64,000 nt of DNA from Escallonia rubra (taxonomy: Eukaryota; Streptophyta; Magnoliopsida; Escalloniales; Escalloniaceae), in the NCBI GenBank assembly GCA_033065855.1, contig JAVXUO010000644.1, positions 682,001 to 746,000 of the forward strand. Direction: 5' to 3'. This document shows positions 10,526 through 23,479 of this stretch, one piece after another. A program made the translations under genes and the position numbers. Numbering within the stretch: position 1 is the first letter of the stretch; each line of letters begins with the position of its first letter. The notes under the pieces are model-generated. The model worked only from the letters and a program-made list of their open reading frames with translations, did not search any database and was not told where the DNA came from.

Positions 10526-13500
10526 GAGGAACTAATTATTAATTGATGTGTTGTGCTTGGTGACTTGGTATCACAGTCCAAATAAATTGCACAAAATTGC
10601 GACCATAGAGTTTTCATCACCATAGTTGATCCTCGTCAGCATCCATATCCGCCCGCCATCACTTCCCTGTCCCTAACACTATCATTCTGCCACCCATTAT
10701 CACTATCTAATCGGCACCGCTAATCCAACACCACCACCACCTAAATCATAACCATCGCGATTAGATCAGTAACACCACCCAATCGACACTACCATAGCAA
10801 TCACCATCTCCAATACAACACAACCACCCCAAAGTCATGGTTAACACCAGCGAAATCAAAGCCCACCACCAGATGTCGATCACTGACAATTTTCAAAAAG
10901 ACCACACCCCAACCAACTATGCCATGCCGACATGAATTGACTGATGGTCCTTCTCCAACTTAGGAAGCGAGATGGGAATCCATGTCGGATGTTGAAACTC
11001 ATAGCGAGCGAGTCGGTTCGCCATCACGGTCCTGCCTTCGCTCATCAGGAAAAGTGAGACGCGGGACGAGTGCAATGGTGCAATGACGGTTACGAAGCCA
11101 AGGTTGATGTGGATGTTGACTTGGATCCAAGATCGTGACGAGAACTTTGACATGACAATTTTGATTGGACGATGATACCATGTCAGCAATGGTAACATGG
11201 TATCACCATTGTAGTGAAAGTTTTGCTCGCCTTAGATAGGGCGTGAACCAACCCATGGCTGGCTGAGGCCTGGCCTTCCCAAAGCATGTCGAAAACCGCA
11301 TTTACTCGTGAAAGTTTTATGACAAGAACACAAAATAATTTCACTCTGGGCCCTCCAATTCTCGTTCCAAGCTTTTTTCTGTATGTGCTCAAGCTCTTAC
11401 TGATTACTACTAGATACATGTCAACTTATTTGCTCTAACAATCCCGCTTATGCTATCGCCGCACTCCCCTCAACAAAGTGGTGACAAGTACTGAGGTACG
11501 CGTACATCTTTGAAGAGTCATACCTGCCCAAAATCCTTTCCCGTCATTTCTGGCTAAGTTCTTCTTTTGACACTTTTAACTGGTCATAGAGTTAAATAAT
11601 CATAATGCTAACCGGTTGCTACTAAAGAAGGGGACACGCACAAAATACTAATCGGTTGCTGCTAAATAATCGTCGACACTAATCGGTTGCTACCAAATAA
11701 CGTGCCAAGCAGGAGAAAAAAGATGAAAGATGCTATGGAGTAAGTACGCTCTAAGAAAGTATGTATTTGTCTTTTTGAAGCATTTCATCGTATCGATGTA
11801 ACATCGACTTCAGTTTTAATTGAACAATCTAGGGTTTATATGAAGGATAAAAAAACCTAATTAAGAAGTACCAAGGACTCTTCTCCTCGGTCCATGTCCA
11901 ACATGACCATCATATGGCATACATATACAGTTGCTGAAAAAAAAATTGATTCCTAAATGAAGTTCGTATAGGGTAGACTATGAACTCCAATCACAACAGT
12001 TACCTAGAGTTGCATATAGACTTGATTACCTGCTACTTTTCAAAATACAAAAAGTCAGTCATTAATCGGTGGCAACACGACTTTGATAAGTTGGTACATC
12101 CAAGAAATCTACTGCGACTTTGACGATTGGTTCTGAAACTACAAGATGTCTCCTTCACCTCGGGATAGATCCTTGTGAGGTTTTCTAATCTCTTTGCAAA
12201 CCTGGTGATGTTGGTATTCTTGCTCACATTGGAGAAAGCTCACACTGGACGTGCTCACGATATAGTGGTCATGCTACACCTCAATGAGAACCGGCTAGCA
12301 GCCGCACCAAATTTCTGGGCTCTAATTTTCTCTCAGAAGATACGGAGTACTAGTCAATCGCTTATGTAAGTGACTGCAAACTATTCGGAACTCAAGCTTT
12401 TCCTGTAACTTTTCGCCGAACACATGTTAATTGGCTATACACACGCCATGAGCACTTCCCAGTTTCCATAACTTTTTCCTCTCCATGAGGTGTAATATAC
12501 GATGGTCTGATACAAAAATAGCAGCTAGAGATCTGCAGAATGCAACTAAACAACAACTTTTAGCCGCTGCGATCTTATCTGGTTAAACATAACTAGGTAT
12601 AATAATAAGACCACCATTAAAACTCTCAGTTTTGTTCTTCTGATCTATGCATCTTTCAGGTTTGTCTTTGAGGCTACACAGCTTGTGCTTTCCTCTTCTT
12701 ACTTCTTAGGGCATTCTGGTCAGAGGACCACCTTGTAGCCACTTCTCTCTCTCTCTCTCTCCCTCACACGCACAGAGACACAACATTTCGTCTTGTGTGT
12801 AGAGCTTGTACTTACACCTAATACTAGTAGAGAGGAATTAATTAAACCAGTGCATTTCATCAACCCCATATCTGGCAACTCAATCAAGGCCTTCCAGAAA
12901 ACAGAAAAGCAATCCTACACGGGAGAATGTATGTTTCCATGATTTGTCAGGAATGATGAAAAGCCATTCATTGCAGGATACAAGTCCCTGTCTAAAGCAT
13001 GTCATCAAATGCAAATTAAAGATCAGGAAAACCATCTTCATAAGAATAGAAGGGATATTCTCATTGGGAAGTGGGAATGTGTGTAACTTTAGAAGTCATC
13101 CTTAACTCAAGGAGCAGAGAGTAACATGTTATGAGTCGGACTACTCGGCAAAATAAGGAAAACTTCTCAATCTTTCTGTTCCACTCGCAGGAACCATATA
13201 TGCGCACAAAGAGCAAACAATAAAATAGAAAGATACATAATGTGACATTTACACCTAGATATGCATGACATATCTATGTATAGTTCTTGACATATTATAG
13301 CTCAAAAATTATGTCATTGGAGCTGGTACGTAACCACGTCCATTCTAGCGACATCAAAACTTCATCTCTCTCTTCTTCTTCCGTTTATTCAGATGGAATT
13401 AGGATGCATTGAACAAGGGATGCAACATCTTTTGTCCTCCTTTCATGTAAGTCCTGTGCATATATGCATTAATCTCGCGATTCTCCATCCAAGTATGTGA

Positions 13501-14464
13501 TGGGACAAAGCATGTAACACGAAGTAAGTTGCTCAAACTTGACTCGTGTTCGTCAATCTCGCGATATGCATTAATCGGAATTCACACTAAAAACAATAAT
13601 TCAAACTTGAAACCGTGTTGAACTATTGAGCTCGGGTTGATACGTATAAAAATCTATAGAACTTAAATTCGACGCTAAGCTCATCTCCGCTCCGCTCCAT
13701 AGTTAACTATGGAATGGAGTGCAAGAGATTTTATGAGGATCTTGCAAAAAGTCAAGGGAAAAAAAATCAATTAAACAGAAGTAGTAGTTAAGATTGAGCA
13801 ACCCCAAGCTCATCTCCGCTCCACTCCATCATTGACTATCTACGTATGAGTGTACACAACGTACGTACATATACAATTGTGTGTGTGTGTGAGAGAGAGA
13901 GAGATTGCTTTTACCTTTTGAACATTGTTGCATGGTTAGACTCCTTATTGGGAAAGACAAAAAAGAAGATGTTGTCGTTGTTATTGCAGATCGTACAGCC
14001 AAAGAAGCAACAGATTCAAGTCACCATTTCCAACCGACAAGCTTACACGTAAACGGCGGTAAAGAAAAAGCAACTCCGAAGTTCAAACCAAGCAGAAAGC
14101 GTAATGAGATGAACTCAACTCACGAAAAAGAGAAGAAAAGAAAGATAATTAAGCAGGCCATATTATTCTCCTAAAACAAACAAGTAAAACAAGAGAAGAA
14201 AGACGAACACAGCAACATTCTTCATATAAATCTCTCTATGTTAGCAAAAAACATCACCTTTAAATTCCAATGGAGAATCATACTACTAATTGTTGCATCG
14301 AAGTTTGGACCAAAGCCAAACAAACATCATTCCCTCATTTCCTCCTTCGTCTTTAATTATTTCTACTTCAATAGGTGTCAAATTTACTAATACAATATCT
14401 CGTACTGGAAATGAAACTTTGGTATAATGAGAGAAAGAGAGAGAGAGAACTAATCTGGTGTTGT
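10526..14464. other. Intergenic, no supported gene
   Basis: Long non-coding stretch. 10680-10900 is CCA-rich. At 11600-11700 a short block around CTAATCGGTTGCT occurs three times. 12739-12756 is a CT microsatellite, and 13877-13903 is a TG run followed by a GA run. The open frames here (for example about 12175-12369 and 13905-14174) have no recognisable domain. The part nearest 14465 is presumably the 3' flank of the SRS gene. Confidence 0.45.
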
Positions 14465-15924
14465 CTAAGATCTTGGGTTTTGTGGGAAGAATTGCGTACC
14501 AGCCATGAAAGTATTGAAGGGAGGGGGGTAAAGAGTGCTGTCAAGGAAAGGCGCCGCGGATGGCGAAGCCATGGCAGCACCGCCACCGCTAGAGATAGCG
14601 GAGGTGGCGGTTGTAGCGCCAGTAATGAGATTGAGCTGTTGAATCCCGGTGGCGCTGCCGCTTCCACCGCCGGAGGATGTCTCTCCGGCCATGTACTGGC
14701 CTTCGGGTCCTTGGTCATAAAGAATTCCCTTGAAGACATGCCCGCCGATGCTCACAGCCGTCTTGTACGCGTACTGGTCCTCATTCTCATCAATGGAGCT
14801 CACTCGCACACACTGAAACACCGCCGGTGAACTCACCTCTGCTGGGAAATTTGCCACCTCCAACCCTACAAGTTTTCAAAAGAACCCCATTTAGTTTTAC
14901 TAAATTTATAAAGAATGTTTGACAGAGATAAAAGAGACAGCACAAGAGAACAAAAATAGTGTCTTCCCTGTCAATCTAGTCGTCAGTATTACCAAACAAC
15001 AGTGTAGGGAAAGCAAAAGAGTATGAAAAGCTGATGGGTTCTACTATGGAAGTCAAATCCATCACACCCAATAGTTAAATGGTCTTGTTTTTTCTTCCTT
15101 CTTATTCATCCCTTTCTGTTCTACTCCAACATTATTATATTGTTGTTAGTAGTACCACAACTCTTACACATACTCACTCTGAACTCTGAAATTGTGTTAA
15201 TCATTTTCTCTCAGAGTTCAAAGACTATACTAAATCATGTACAAGAATATAGAACAGAAAGCCCAGCTATACCTGATGTGTTAGTTGGTATACGAGTACA
15301 GGCAAGAGAAGAAGAGCCTGGATGCTCTCTAAGCCTCTTTGGATTTTCTCCATGTAACTGATGCAATTGCTGTTGTTGGGTTGGTAGCTGTAAGTGGGAG
15401 AGCTGTTGCTGCCTCTTACGCCGTTCGGCAGCAGGAACCCAAGTGCTCTTGAGATGGGTATGGCACTGAAACCCTCGGCTCTTGCAGCAAGTCCTACATC
15501 TCATGTGCGGGCAATCTTTCTTGGCCTGGTTCCCACAGTCCTGACAGCTGATTCCTCCGCTTCCTCCACTCCTCGTCAGCACAAAAGCCGCCGCGGCCGA
15601 TCTGGACGGCTCGTGATCGGCGGGGTTCCGACTAGGCCCCGCGCCTAGTCGGTCCGACGATGAATAAAAATCCTGTAACGGGTTGTGGTGGCGCTGTTGA
15701 TGTTGCTGAATATGCTCTTGCTGTGGTGGTTGCTGCCACAGCTCGAAGCCCCTATACTGTATGTCTTCATGGCTTCTGTATAAAAACCAGGTTTCCGGAT
15801 TGATCTCGGTTGGGTTATTAGCGTGGTGCTGATGCTGCTCTTGGTTGCTGCTTTGTGTCCCTCTTCCTCCCCCTCCTCCTCCTCCTCCCCCTCCTCGTCC
15901 TCCTAGTTGGAAGAAGCCAGCCAT
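14465..15924 (-). CDS. SRS (SHI/STY1-like): SHI/STY-type SRS zinc-finger transcription factor
   Basis: Plant-specific nuclear transcription factor of the SHI-RELATED SEQUENCE family. Known members activate auxin biosynthesis genes such as YUCCA4 and shape gynoecium, leaf and lateral-root development. Exon 1 runs 15924-15273 and exon 2 14865-14465. The donor (GT at 15272-15271) and acceptor (AG at 14867-14866) rejoin a glycine codon in frame, giving 350 residues. The start is MAGFFQLGG, the usual family N-terminus, followed by a poly-glycine run and the conserved WFLYRS and RGFELWQQ segments. Residues 127-154 form the family's zinc-binding pattern CX2CX7CX4CX2C2X6C without deviation. Exon 2 carries the IGGH region (I257-H260), used for dimerisation in this family. 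The gene looks intact. Low-complexity Gln/His runs are normal for the family. Which paralogue (SHI, STY1, STY2 or LRP1) is not resolved. Confidence 0.95.
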
Positions 15925-16740
15925 TTTTCCAACTTTACGCCTTTCCAAAACCCCGATTGTGACGAACAATCCATAGCAGAAAAAACAAAGCACAAACTTT
16001 CTGATCCGGGATCCCGAAATACGAAAAGGGTAGGTTACCTTCTTTTGCTGATTTGCCTCCGCCGGAAGGATGATTTGGGGTTGTTGAAAGAGTTTTTGTG
16101 TGTGATTCGTAATGGGGGTGTGTGTGCGTTTGAGGGGTTTTTGCAGCTTTTCTTGTGCTGTGGGGGACAGAGATAAGAGATAATCGAGAGGTTTCCTTCA
16201 ATTCTGTGGCTTGGTTGTGACTTGTGAGCATTTAAGGCACGGAATTACAGCTCTGCCACGCCGCCATCGCCAAAAAGCAAACTGCTCTTCTCTGCAACCA
16301 GAATTTAATTCCCTCACTCCCATCCTTCCATATTTTTGCCTCTTTTTGGCCTCCGTAGTTGCAAAAGTGCGATTAATCCCCCCTTAGCCAGCTTATCACC
16401 ATACCACTCGACTCATCGCCACTTATTATTGTGTTGTACTTGTACCCAATTCCAGTACTAGTGTATGGAGTACCTCTGTCTCTCTCGCATCACTCAACTG
16501 GAAGTTGATCATGCGGTGCTACACGACCTCATGCAGATCTTACGGCCCAGCTTCGTGCCATGTGTCCCCCACCAGCACGTCCCTTTGTACCAAAAAGCCC
16601 GCTGCTTTTTCCTTGTACACCTTTGTGATTCATTGTTTTGGTAGCTAACATGCAATCAACTAGTGTTAGTCATCCAAAGCCAACATAATCCTCGTTTTCC
16701 AGTTGTTAAAACCTTTTGTAATCGTCGTGTATTCAATTCA
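15925..16740. other. Upstream region of the SRS gene
   Basis: No separate gene is supported. The first 300 bases are likely 5' untranslated sequence of the SRS gene. A minus-strand ATG at 16231 opens a 98-residue frame that I regard as chance or at most an upstream ORF. I did not find a convincing TATA box by eye. Confidence 0.4.
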
Positions 16741-16744
16741 AAAA

Positions 16745-16999
16745 TTAATTAGTTAGTATAAAAGAAGAGACTTACAAAACTTATATGTTAATGAATTACT
16801 GTATAATTTATTATTTACTCGATTTAAAATTTTATATCTAGTGTAAGATTTGTATCTCTTAACACATCCCCTCGCGTATAACTCAATTAATATTTTAATT
16901 GAATGCTTTAACACAGCGTCAGAGTTGTTCAATCCAAGTTCAGCAGATAATTTAAGCATCCAATTCAAAGTTAATTGGTTATATGGGGAGAGAGACCTA
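16745..16999. repeat. Dispersed repeat interrupted by the Mutator-like element
   Basis: The sequence AGAAGAGACTTACAAAACTT near 16762 resembles AGAAGAGGTTTACAAGACTT near 8891, and TTAACACATCCCCTCGCG at 16859-16876 is of the same kind as the repeat at 8940-9168. After the Mutator-like element, 18617-18640 continues the interrupted sequence. Family uncertain. Confidence 0.35.
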
Positions 17000-17008
17000 T
17001 AAGGATTA

Positions 17009-18616
17009 GGGTTAATTACTCACGGCACCCCTGAGGTTTGCCCTAAATTACACACGGACCCGCCTATCTTTGTAAATTACACTCCGCTCCTAAAATCTAA
17101 CTTTCTTTAACGGTGTTAACATCTGGACATAAAAAGACATTTATGCCCTTCTTATCGTTTAAGGAAATGCAATTTCTAACTTCTTTAAGGAAATGCAATT
17201 TATGCCCTTCTTATTGTTCAAAGATCGATGGCTTCAGCAACACCAGCAGTAGCAAAAGTTGAACGACGACGGAGTGACCAGTGTCCCCAACTCCTCCTCC
17301 AATCGCACGACGCCGGATTCGAGCACTCACCGGCATCAACCGGCGAAGAACAGCCGAAATGCCGGTTCGAGCAAGCCGGAGCGGGTGGGGCCGAAATTTC
17401 AATGCTGAACGAGGGCGACGAGTTGGCTCGCCTTAAGTCGATACCTACGCGCACCCCATCTTTTCGGCCGAATCGCCGGTATCATGAGGTGAGAGACGGC
17501 AGGAGTGCCGAGGTTAGCGAGCGGGAGCTGATGGGAATGCAGATTCAGGACAAACGGAACGAGGCCGATGAGTCGACTCTGCCTAAGTCTTTACCTGCTC
17601 GTGCGTCGCCGTTTCGGTGAAATCAGGCGGTGAGATACGGCAGGAGCGCCGAAGCGAAAGAGCCGGAGGCGGTGGAGACGGAAATGCAAGCTGAGGTGGC
17701 TCAGGACGAACGCAAGACGGACGATTCGAAGAAGAAAATGAACGAGATCGACGAGTCAACTCTACCTAACTCGTTGGCTATCCTCGGCATGTGAGATTGT
17801 ATATGTGTGTTTTGTAGCCCTTGGGAATGGGGATCGGTTGCCGCTGTGGTTGTCGGTGTGCCAGTGTCGGTTGTGGATGGGTATTGGGTGGGCGACTGAT
17901 TTAGGCAGCTGAAGGTGTCGCCTGTAATGGCCCTTGGTGAGGTTGGCGGCCTTGGGTGCGCCGGTGTGGTTGTGGGTGGTCGTAATTTATCTTCGTGGGG
18001 AGGTGGTGGCCAGTGGTGGTGGGTCGTGGTGATGGGGATAGTTGATTGGCAGGGACAGTGGGTGTTGTTGGCGGTGTGGGTCTTGGGTGGGTGGTTTTCG
18101 TTGGGAGGTAGAGGCCGGCGTGGTGGATCGGCGTGATGAGTAGATACGTAAGGGCAGTGGGTGATGCCGGCATGGTCACCGAGATGTCGCCGGAGGTGTG
18201 TCGGAAGGTGTCGCCGACGGTGATGGATGGTGATGTGTGAAATGAGAGCAGCCAGCAACCCCGTTTGTTCCTGCATTATTGGTTGTACAGTGTGAAGTTT
18301 TGGTTGTACAACATGCATTGTTGGCTGTACAACATCACTGTTGGTAAAAGTTAAAAAAAAAGATATATAACAGAAGAAGAAAAGCCTAAAGGGCAAATGA
18401 GGGTTTTATTCAAGAAAGGGAGGGTAGTTTGGGGATGAAAAAATAAAAAAGTAAGGTGTCAGGGAATCTTTCGACGGAGTTAGGGTCCCCGTCAATTTTG
18501 TGGGGCTCCGTGAAATGCGGGTACAAACCTCAGGGGTGCCGTGAGTAATTTACAAAGATAGGCGGGTCCGTGTGTAATTTAGGGCAAACCTCAGGGGTGC
18601 CGTGAGTAATTAACCC
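17009..18616. mobile_element. Young Mutator-like element (MULE), non-autonomous
   Basis: The element is 1,608 bp. Its first 72 bases (17009-17080, starting GGGTTAATTACTCACGG) are, as far as I can read, an exact reverse complement of the last 72 (18545-18616). A perfect 9-bp target duplication, TAAGGATTA, lies at 17000-17008 and 18617-18625. This size of duplication together with long terminal inverted repeats defines a Mutator-like element. On the right, just inside the terminal repeat, a second copy of CAAACCTCAGGGGTGCCGTG (18523-18542) precedes the outer one, so the right end is partly doubled. No MuDR-type transposase is present. The interior is GC-rich and carries an open frame of unknown origin. 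Identical ends and target sites point to recent insertion. Confidence 0.93.
17228..17794 (+). pseudogene. Unrecognised internally repeated frame inside the young MULE
   Basis: From MASATPAVAKVERRR the frame is open for 130 residues to a TGA at 17618-17620, and continues in the same frame to 17794. The product is hydrophilic and basic/acidic mixed. A module recurs: VRDGRSAE...NEADESTLPKSL before the stop and VRYGRSAE...NEIDESTLPNSL after it, with an SFRPNRRY-like piece before both. The repeat suggests a real protein source with duplicated modules. I do not recognise the family. High GC, sharp borders and position inside a MULE make capture of host coding sequence the most likely origin. A chance open frame in GC-rich DNA is less likely because the repeat keeps frame across the stop. 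Confidence 0.45.
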
Positions 18617-18625
18617 TAAGGATTA

Positions 18626-21332
18626 TACATAAAAAAATTGTTTATTGCTCCTCGTAAATGAGATTTTGCTCCCGATCCGAAATTTATCTCTTAACCGTTC
18701 CTAACACATGCAACTTTTGATATGCTTTTTTTGGGATATAGCATTTGTTTTTCATGTATTTACTTTGTAGAAGAACCAAACGAGGGAGGCATGTTCCTAA
18801 ATCAACTAGGCTTAAATCTTTTGCTTCTTTAGTTTCTTCTTCTATTTTTAGATTAGCTTTCGACTGAGACTTAGAAATTTATTGCTCATCTAATTTACTT
18901 AGGGAAATATTTACATTGAGTAAGGTTCGTGGTTGAACTTTTAATTAGTCGATTTAACGTAGATTTAGTTCTTATTCAGCGTGAAATTTATTCTCAGTTG
19001 CAAGGTTTGTGCAATATATTTTGAATAGCTGAAGTGAATAAAAAATATTCAAATCAATTAGCACATGCCGCGGTTTAGATGCTTCGAGCTCTTGTAGCCG
19101 GTATTTTGCGTATACCTCTTGCAAAAAATAACAAAAACCCACTTTCTTAATCTTATTTATTTTTTGTTGGCTAAACAATACTTAGTTGCTTAAACTTTGT
19201 TTTTTTCTTAAAAAAATTAGTCTTACAATTGGAAAAAAGCCCTCCAAGATCCCAAGAAGGATTATAGGTCCAAACTAAAAAACCGAGGTAGATACTTTGA
19301 GTTCTTCTACTTACTAAATCATTTACCGAGGAATATTCAGTTCCTATTGCTTGTCTATTGAATTGGCTAGCTTCTAGTGCTCTTAAAAAAAAAAAAAAAT
19401 AACCGAAATCCCATTCCTAAACTCTTTTTTGTCTTTCACAAAATATTCAACTTTAGAGTTTCACATTGCACAAGTTCTACTTCCAACCCCCACCCCCCTT
19501 CCATCCGCATGCACGGGAAGGGGGACACACACATGCTCATAACTTATATGTAAAACGCGCTTATAGAGTTTGGCAAAGTTAGCCTTAGTACACCGTAGCA
19601 TAGCATAATCGAACTATTCCTAGGAGCCTTTTTGGAAAGGAAAAAAAAATTTCAATGCATCATAAATGCATATACAACGCTTACTAAGATTTGCCGATAA
19701 ACACATTGCATTACTACATATGTACAGTACGACTTGTAATATTTCTCTAAACAAATAAAAATTACAAAATGCCATCTGTTTTTACTTAACAACACAACGT
19801 ACCACACATTCACGGGATCGGAGGACCACATTCTTCCATTTATTTCTTCGGTTCTTTCGGAGCTCCGGGAGAACTTTCAATGGTTTGTTCATTATTAAAG
19901 GGTCATGCAGATTAATAAGTGACTCGGAGGGACCTTATTGTTACGGCACAATAATAATACTAACGAAGCCTTTCTTTCTGGGCTCTGACTATGACAGTAG
20001 AGGGTACATTCGTCTTTTGTTGACTGTTGCTAAAATTCATAAGTATAATCAAGATGACATAAATACGTCTACGGGCTACGCCGGCCTGCAATCCCGGCGA
20101 ATACGGCCCTGTGACAGCGATCCTGATCCGTACATCTTCCAACTTGGACGCCCTTTTTAGCAAAGCCATTATTGTTTGCAAATTATGGAATTATTATTCT
20201 TATAAAGCACCATCCTTGGAATATTAGGGCGTCGAGGTCACTTGCAATCATGTGCAAAAGCGAACATAAACAGTTGCCCTTGGCTAGGGTGACAACAAAA
20301 CATATAATAAGAGAAGGATTAACAGTTTAATGTATTTTAATATATCTTTGCCTCCTCGTTAAGAGAACTCTACGTAACAATCGAATTCGTATGCCGTACT
20401 ACGTCGAAAATTGTGTTTGCAAAGTTTATGTTTGTTTTGACAACAAATACAGTTGACTGTAGTAAACAACGAAAATATTTACTTATTCGCTTCTTTTTAA
20501 AAAGGTTTGTATATGATCATCAGTTTTGTCATTTTAATGTAAGTTATTCTCTTCGCATTGTTAAACGGAAGCATGGTTGGTGTCGTTTTAATGTAAGGTA
20601 GCTTAAGCTTCTATAGTTATAGACTTATAGGTTTGTAATTTAAGCTTCAACAATTGTAGGCTGAATGACTAGCTTGCTTTTGCCATTTGAAAGAACCATG
20701 AGAGTGAGACAAGACAATGTAGTGTCTAACGCTAGTATGTTAGAAAAATGTTGATGGAAGACCAAGATAATCCACGTAGATATATGACCCTGTGGATCAC
20801 TTAATTTGACTTGGTATATTAGTTTTTTTTTTGGGTACAAACTTGGTATATTAGTGTTATTTGCATAAGTTCACGTAAATTTGAACCGAAGTAGACTCCC
20901 AGAGCAAGGTTCAAGTTGGAAACAAAATGAACCATTTGCAACCAGTCACATCGCCGTACGTTGCTCGATGCTCATCATGTGGATGTTAATTCCCTCGGTT
21001 CTCTTCAACCCAAAGGTCAACTGCTGAGTTCGTATTTTACAGAATTACCCTCCACTCCAGTGAGCATAATTTGCCAACTCTTTCCCAAAGTCGAGTTTGC
21101 TTTAGCTTAAAAACGAATGCGACACTTTCTCGAACCATGAATGCATCCGTCAAGCTAGACTTGTATGAATCACAAAGTGTATCAAGAAAATCAGGGACCA
21201 TTCTAGCATAAGCCAGAATCCCTACATGAGCAACCATTTAATTTGCACTTTATATAACTAGTTAGATTGTCAAACGAAATAGGGACCATTGCCATATAAA
21301 CTTCTCGCAGTAACAATCAATATGCAGCGGAC
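18626..21332. other. Intergenic, no supported gene
   Basis: AT-rich sequence with homopolymer runs. Short frames at 19885-20160 (plus) and 19960-20181 (minus) overlap each other and match nothing I know. No repeat pair or transposon end was identified. Confidence 0.4.
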
Positions 21333-22003
21333 GCTAAAATTTATATAGTCCTGAGAATGGTTGTGCTTAGAATTTTACGTAGTTGTCAAGAAGAGACACG
21401 TACTGTATAACAAAATCTCGTTTTTGCAAAACCGATATTGGAAGATGTGCATTTGAATTTGTACATTGTGAAATTAAAATCATTTGCATCATAAATCCAC
21501 TCTAGCACATCTATTGCATTGTCCCGTTCTACAAGATGTTGTTTCTAGTTGTAATACGTGCAGATAAAACAAACTTTAGAAGTAAAAGCCCCAAATTATA
21601 TGCAAAATTTGATAACTGGTGAATCTACTGCATCATATTTATTGGAAAGTGGTATCCCAAGATAAGAGTAATAAGATGCCAATTTATATATGCATTATTT
21701 TTACCATTTCATTTCATGTGTGTATCGTGTTATCTTAAGAAGTTGATCAGAGCAATGGGATTTGAACCGCGCGCGCAAGACTTTACAATTTCTCTTAGTT
21801 ACACTTCACGTACTTGATATTGAAACCGAATGAGAACTAATAATATACTGTAGTAAGATTGATTTGATAAGTGAAACAAGTATAAGAGGCCATGATTAAG
21901 ATCAAAATCTATGAGTTGGAATATCTTACTTGAAAAGTCGGTAAAATGCCGAAGAGACTTAAACTTTGACAATGATATAATAGACCTGCAATGAATGAAT
22001 ATT
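21333..22003. repeat. Tandem duplication, copy 1 (about 671 bp)
   Basis: This starts CTAAAATTTATATAGTCCTG (from 21334) and ends AATGAATGAATATT. It is followed without a gap by a near-identical copy. Differences are scattered single bases and a few small indels, so the duplication is moderately old. Both copies contain GGATTTGAACC (21758-21768 here), the complement of the polymerase III B box GGTTCAAATCC, hinting at a tRNA-derived SINE fragment within the unit. No open reading frame is conserved between copies. Confidence 0.85.
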
Positions 22004-22669
22004 GACTAAAATTTATATGGTCCTGAGAATGGTTATGCTTAGAATTTCATGTAGTTGTCAAGAAGAGACACGTACTGTATAACAAAATCTCGTTTTTGCA
22101 AAACCGATATTGGAAGATGTGCATTTAAATTTGTACATTGTGAAATTAAAATCATTTGCATCATAAATCCACTCTAGCACATTTATTGCATTGTCCCGTT
22201 CTACAAGATGTTGTTTCTAGTTGTAACACGTGCAGATAAAACAAACTTTAGAAGTAAAAGCCCCAAATTATACGCTAAAATTGACAACCGGTGAATCTAC
22301 TGCATCATATGTATTGGAAGTGGTATCCCAAGATAGGAGCAATAAGATGCCAATTTATATATGCATTATTTTTACCATTTCATGTGTGTATCGTGTTATC
22401 TTAAGAAGTTGATCAGAGCAATGGGATTTGAACCGCGCGTGCAAGACTTTACAATTTCTCTTAGTTACACTTCACGTACTTGATATTGAAACCGAATGAG
22501 AACTAATAATATATTGTAGTAAGATTGATTTGATAAGTCAAACAAGTATAAGAGGCCATGATTAAGATCAAAATCTATGAGTTGGAATATCTTACTTGAG
22601 AAGTCGGTAAAATGCCAAAGAGACTTAAACTTTGACAGTGATATAGTAGACCTGCAATGAATGAATATT
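22004..22669. repeat. Tandem duplication, copy 2 (about 666 bp)
   Basis: Direct, adjacent copy of 21333-22003 in the same orientation. The B-box-like sequence recurs at 22424-22434. Beyond 22669 the similarity ends. Confidence 0.85.
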
Positions 22670-23476
22670 TAGGGAACTCTCATTATATTGTAACAATAAT
22701 GTATTATTTTATTTTGTTGTGTCTTTGACTTTTTGTGCTACCGGCTGTCATATTTTTTGTCTTTCTCGTTCCCTTATTCATCTTCATTCTTCCAAATTTC
22801 AAATTTTCAGTTACAAAAAAAAGATCAAAGTTGGTTCTTTTAAATTTTTGCAGTATTTTAACTTATTCGTGATTATTATCCTCGTACAATTAATAATCAT
22901 ATTAGTAATACATATAGACAATAAGAGTTAATTTTTTTATACAAGATTAGTAATTTGTTGTTAACTAATGTTACCAATTTAAGTAAATCAGTATGAATAG
23001 AAAAATTGTATGATTAGTAGTCAAATTGTGCAATCTATTTTACATTTAACGCATCTAATAGTGACGCAATTCTTTTACGGTAGCTGTTAATTTTTTCTTA
23101 TAACTTTTTGGCACCCCCCGATTAAACTTTCTGGATCCGCCCTTACACTGAGGCTATCACATATTTACTTCTGGTCAAAAATTCCACTTGAGGCAAAAAA
23201 CCTTTGGAACAAAATGAGGTTTCATAACTAATAAAGATTCAAGTTTAACATATTCGTTAGGTCTTGATAATATCAGTGAGTGTATAGTTTGCAAAGGTGC
23301 CTTCTCTTTTTTGTTGTCAATGGTCACATAGCCTTTACAAGTAATACTTGTGGTGCTATTGCGGTGAAAATACATTTTTTAAGAGTTCATCACAACTAAT
23401 TTGAAAAATAACAAATTGGGCTTTTTTTGAAAGAGATTTGGTAATTCTGCTTTCTAATTAAACTAGTTCACTACAT
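22670..23476. other. Intergenic, no supported gene
   Basis: Very AT-rich. 23090-23150 contains GGCACCCCCCGATTAAAC and GGATCCGCCC, fragments often seen at old element ends, but nothing that can be classified. Confidence 0.4.
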
Positions 23477-23479
23477 TAA

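Noticed and set aside
13905-14174. 89-residue basic plus-strand frame downstream of the SRS gene
   Set aside because: No similarity to known families. Lys-rich composition fits AT/AG-rich non-coding DNA.
17701-18396. 231-residue minus-strand open frame, Pro/His/Thr-rich
   Set aside because: Low-complexity reading of a GGTGG-rich MULE interior on the opposite strand, with no domain.
19885-20181. Overlapping small frames on both strands
   Set aside because: Neither has a recognisable domain, codon-level support or splice context.
21758-21768. Possible tRNA gene (B-box-like sequence)
   Set aside because: No cloverleaf could be folded around it: acceptor and anticodon arms are missing. At most a SINE remnant.
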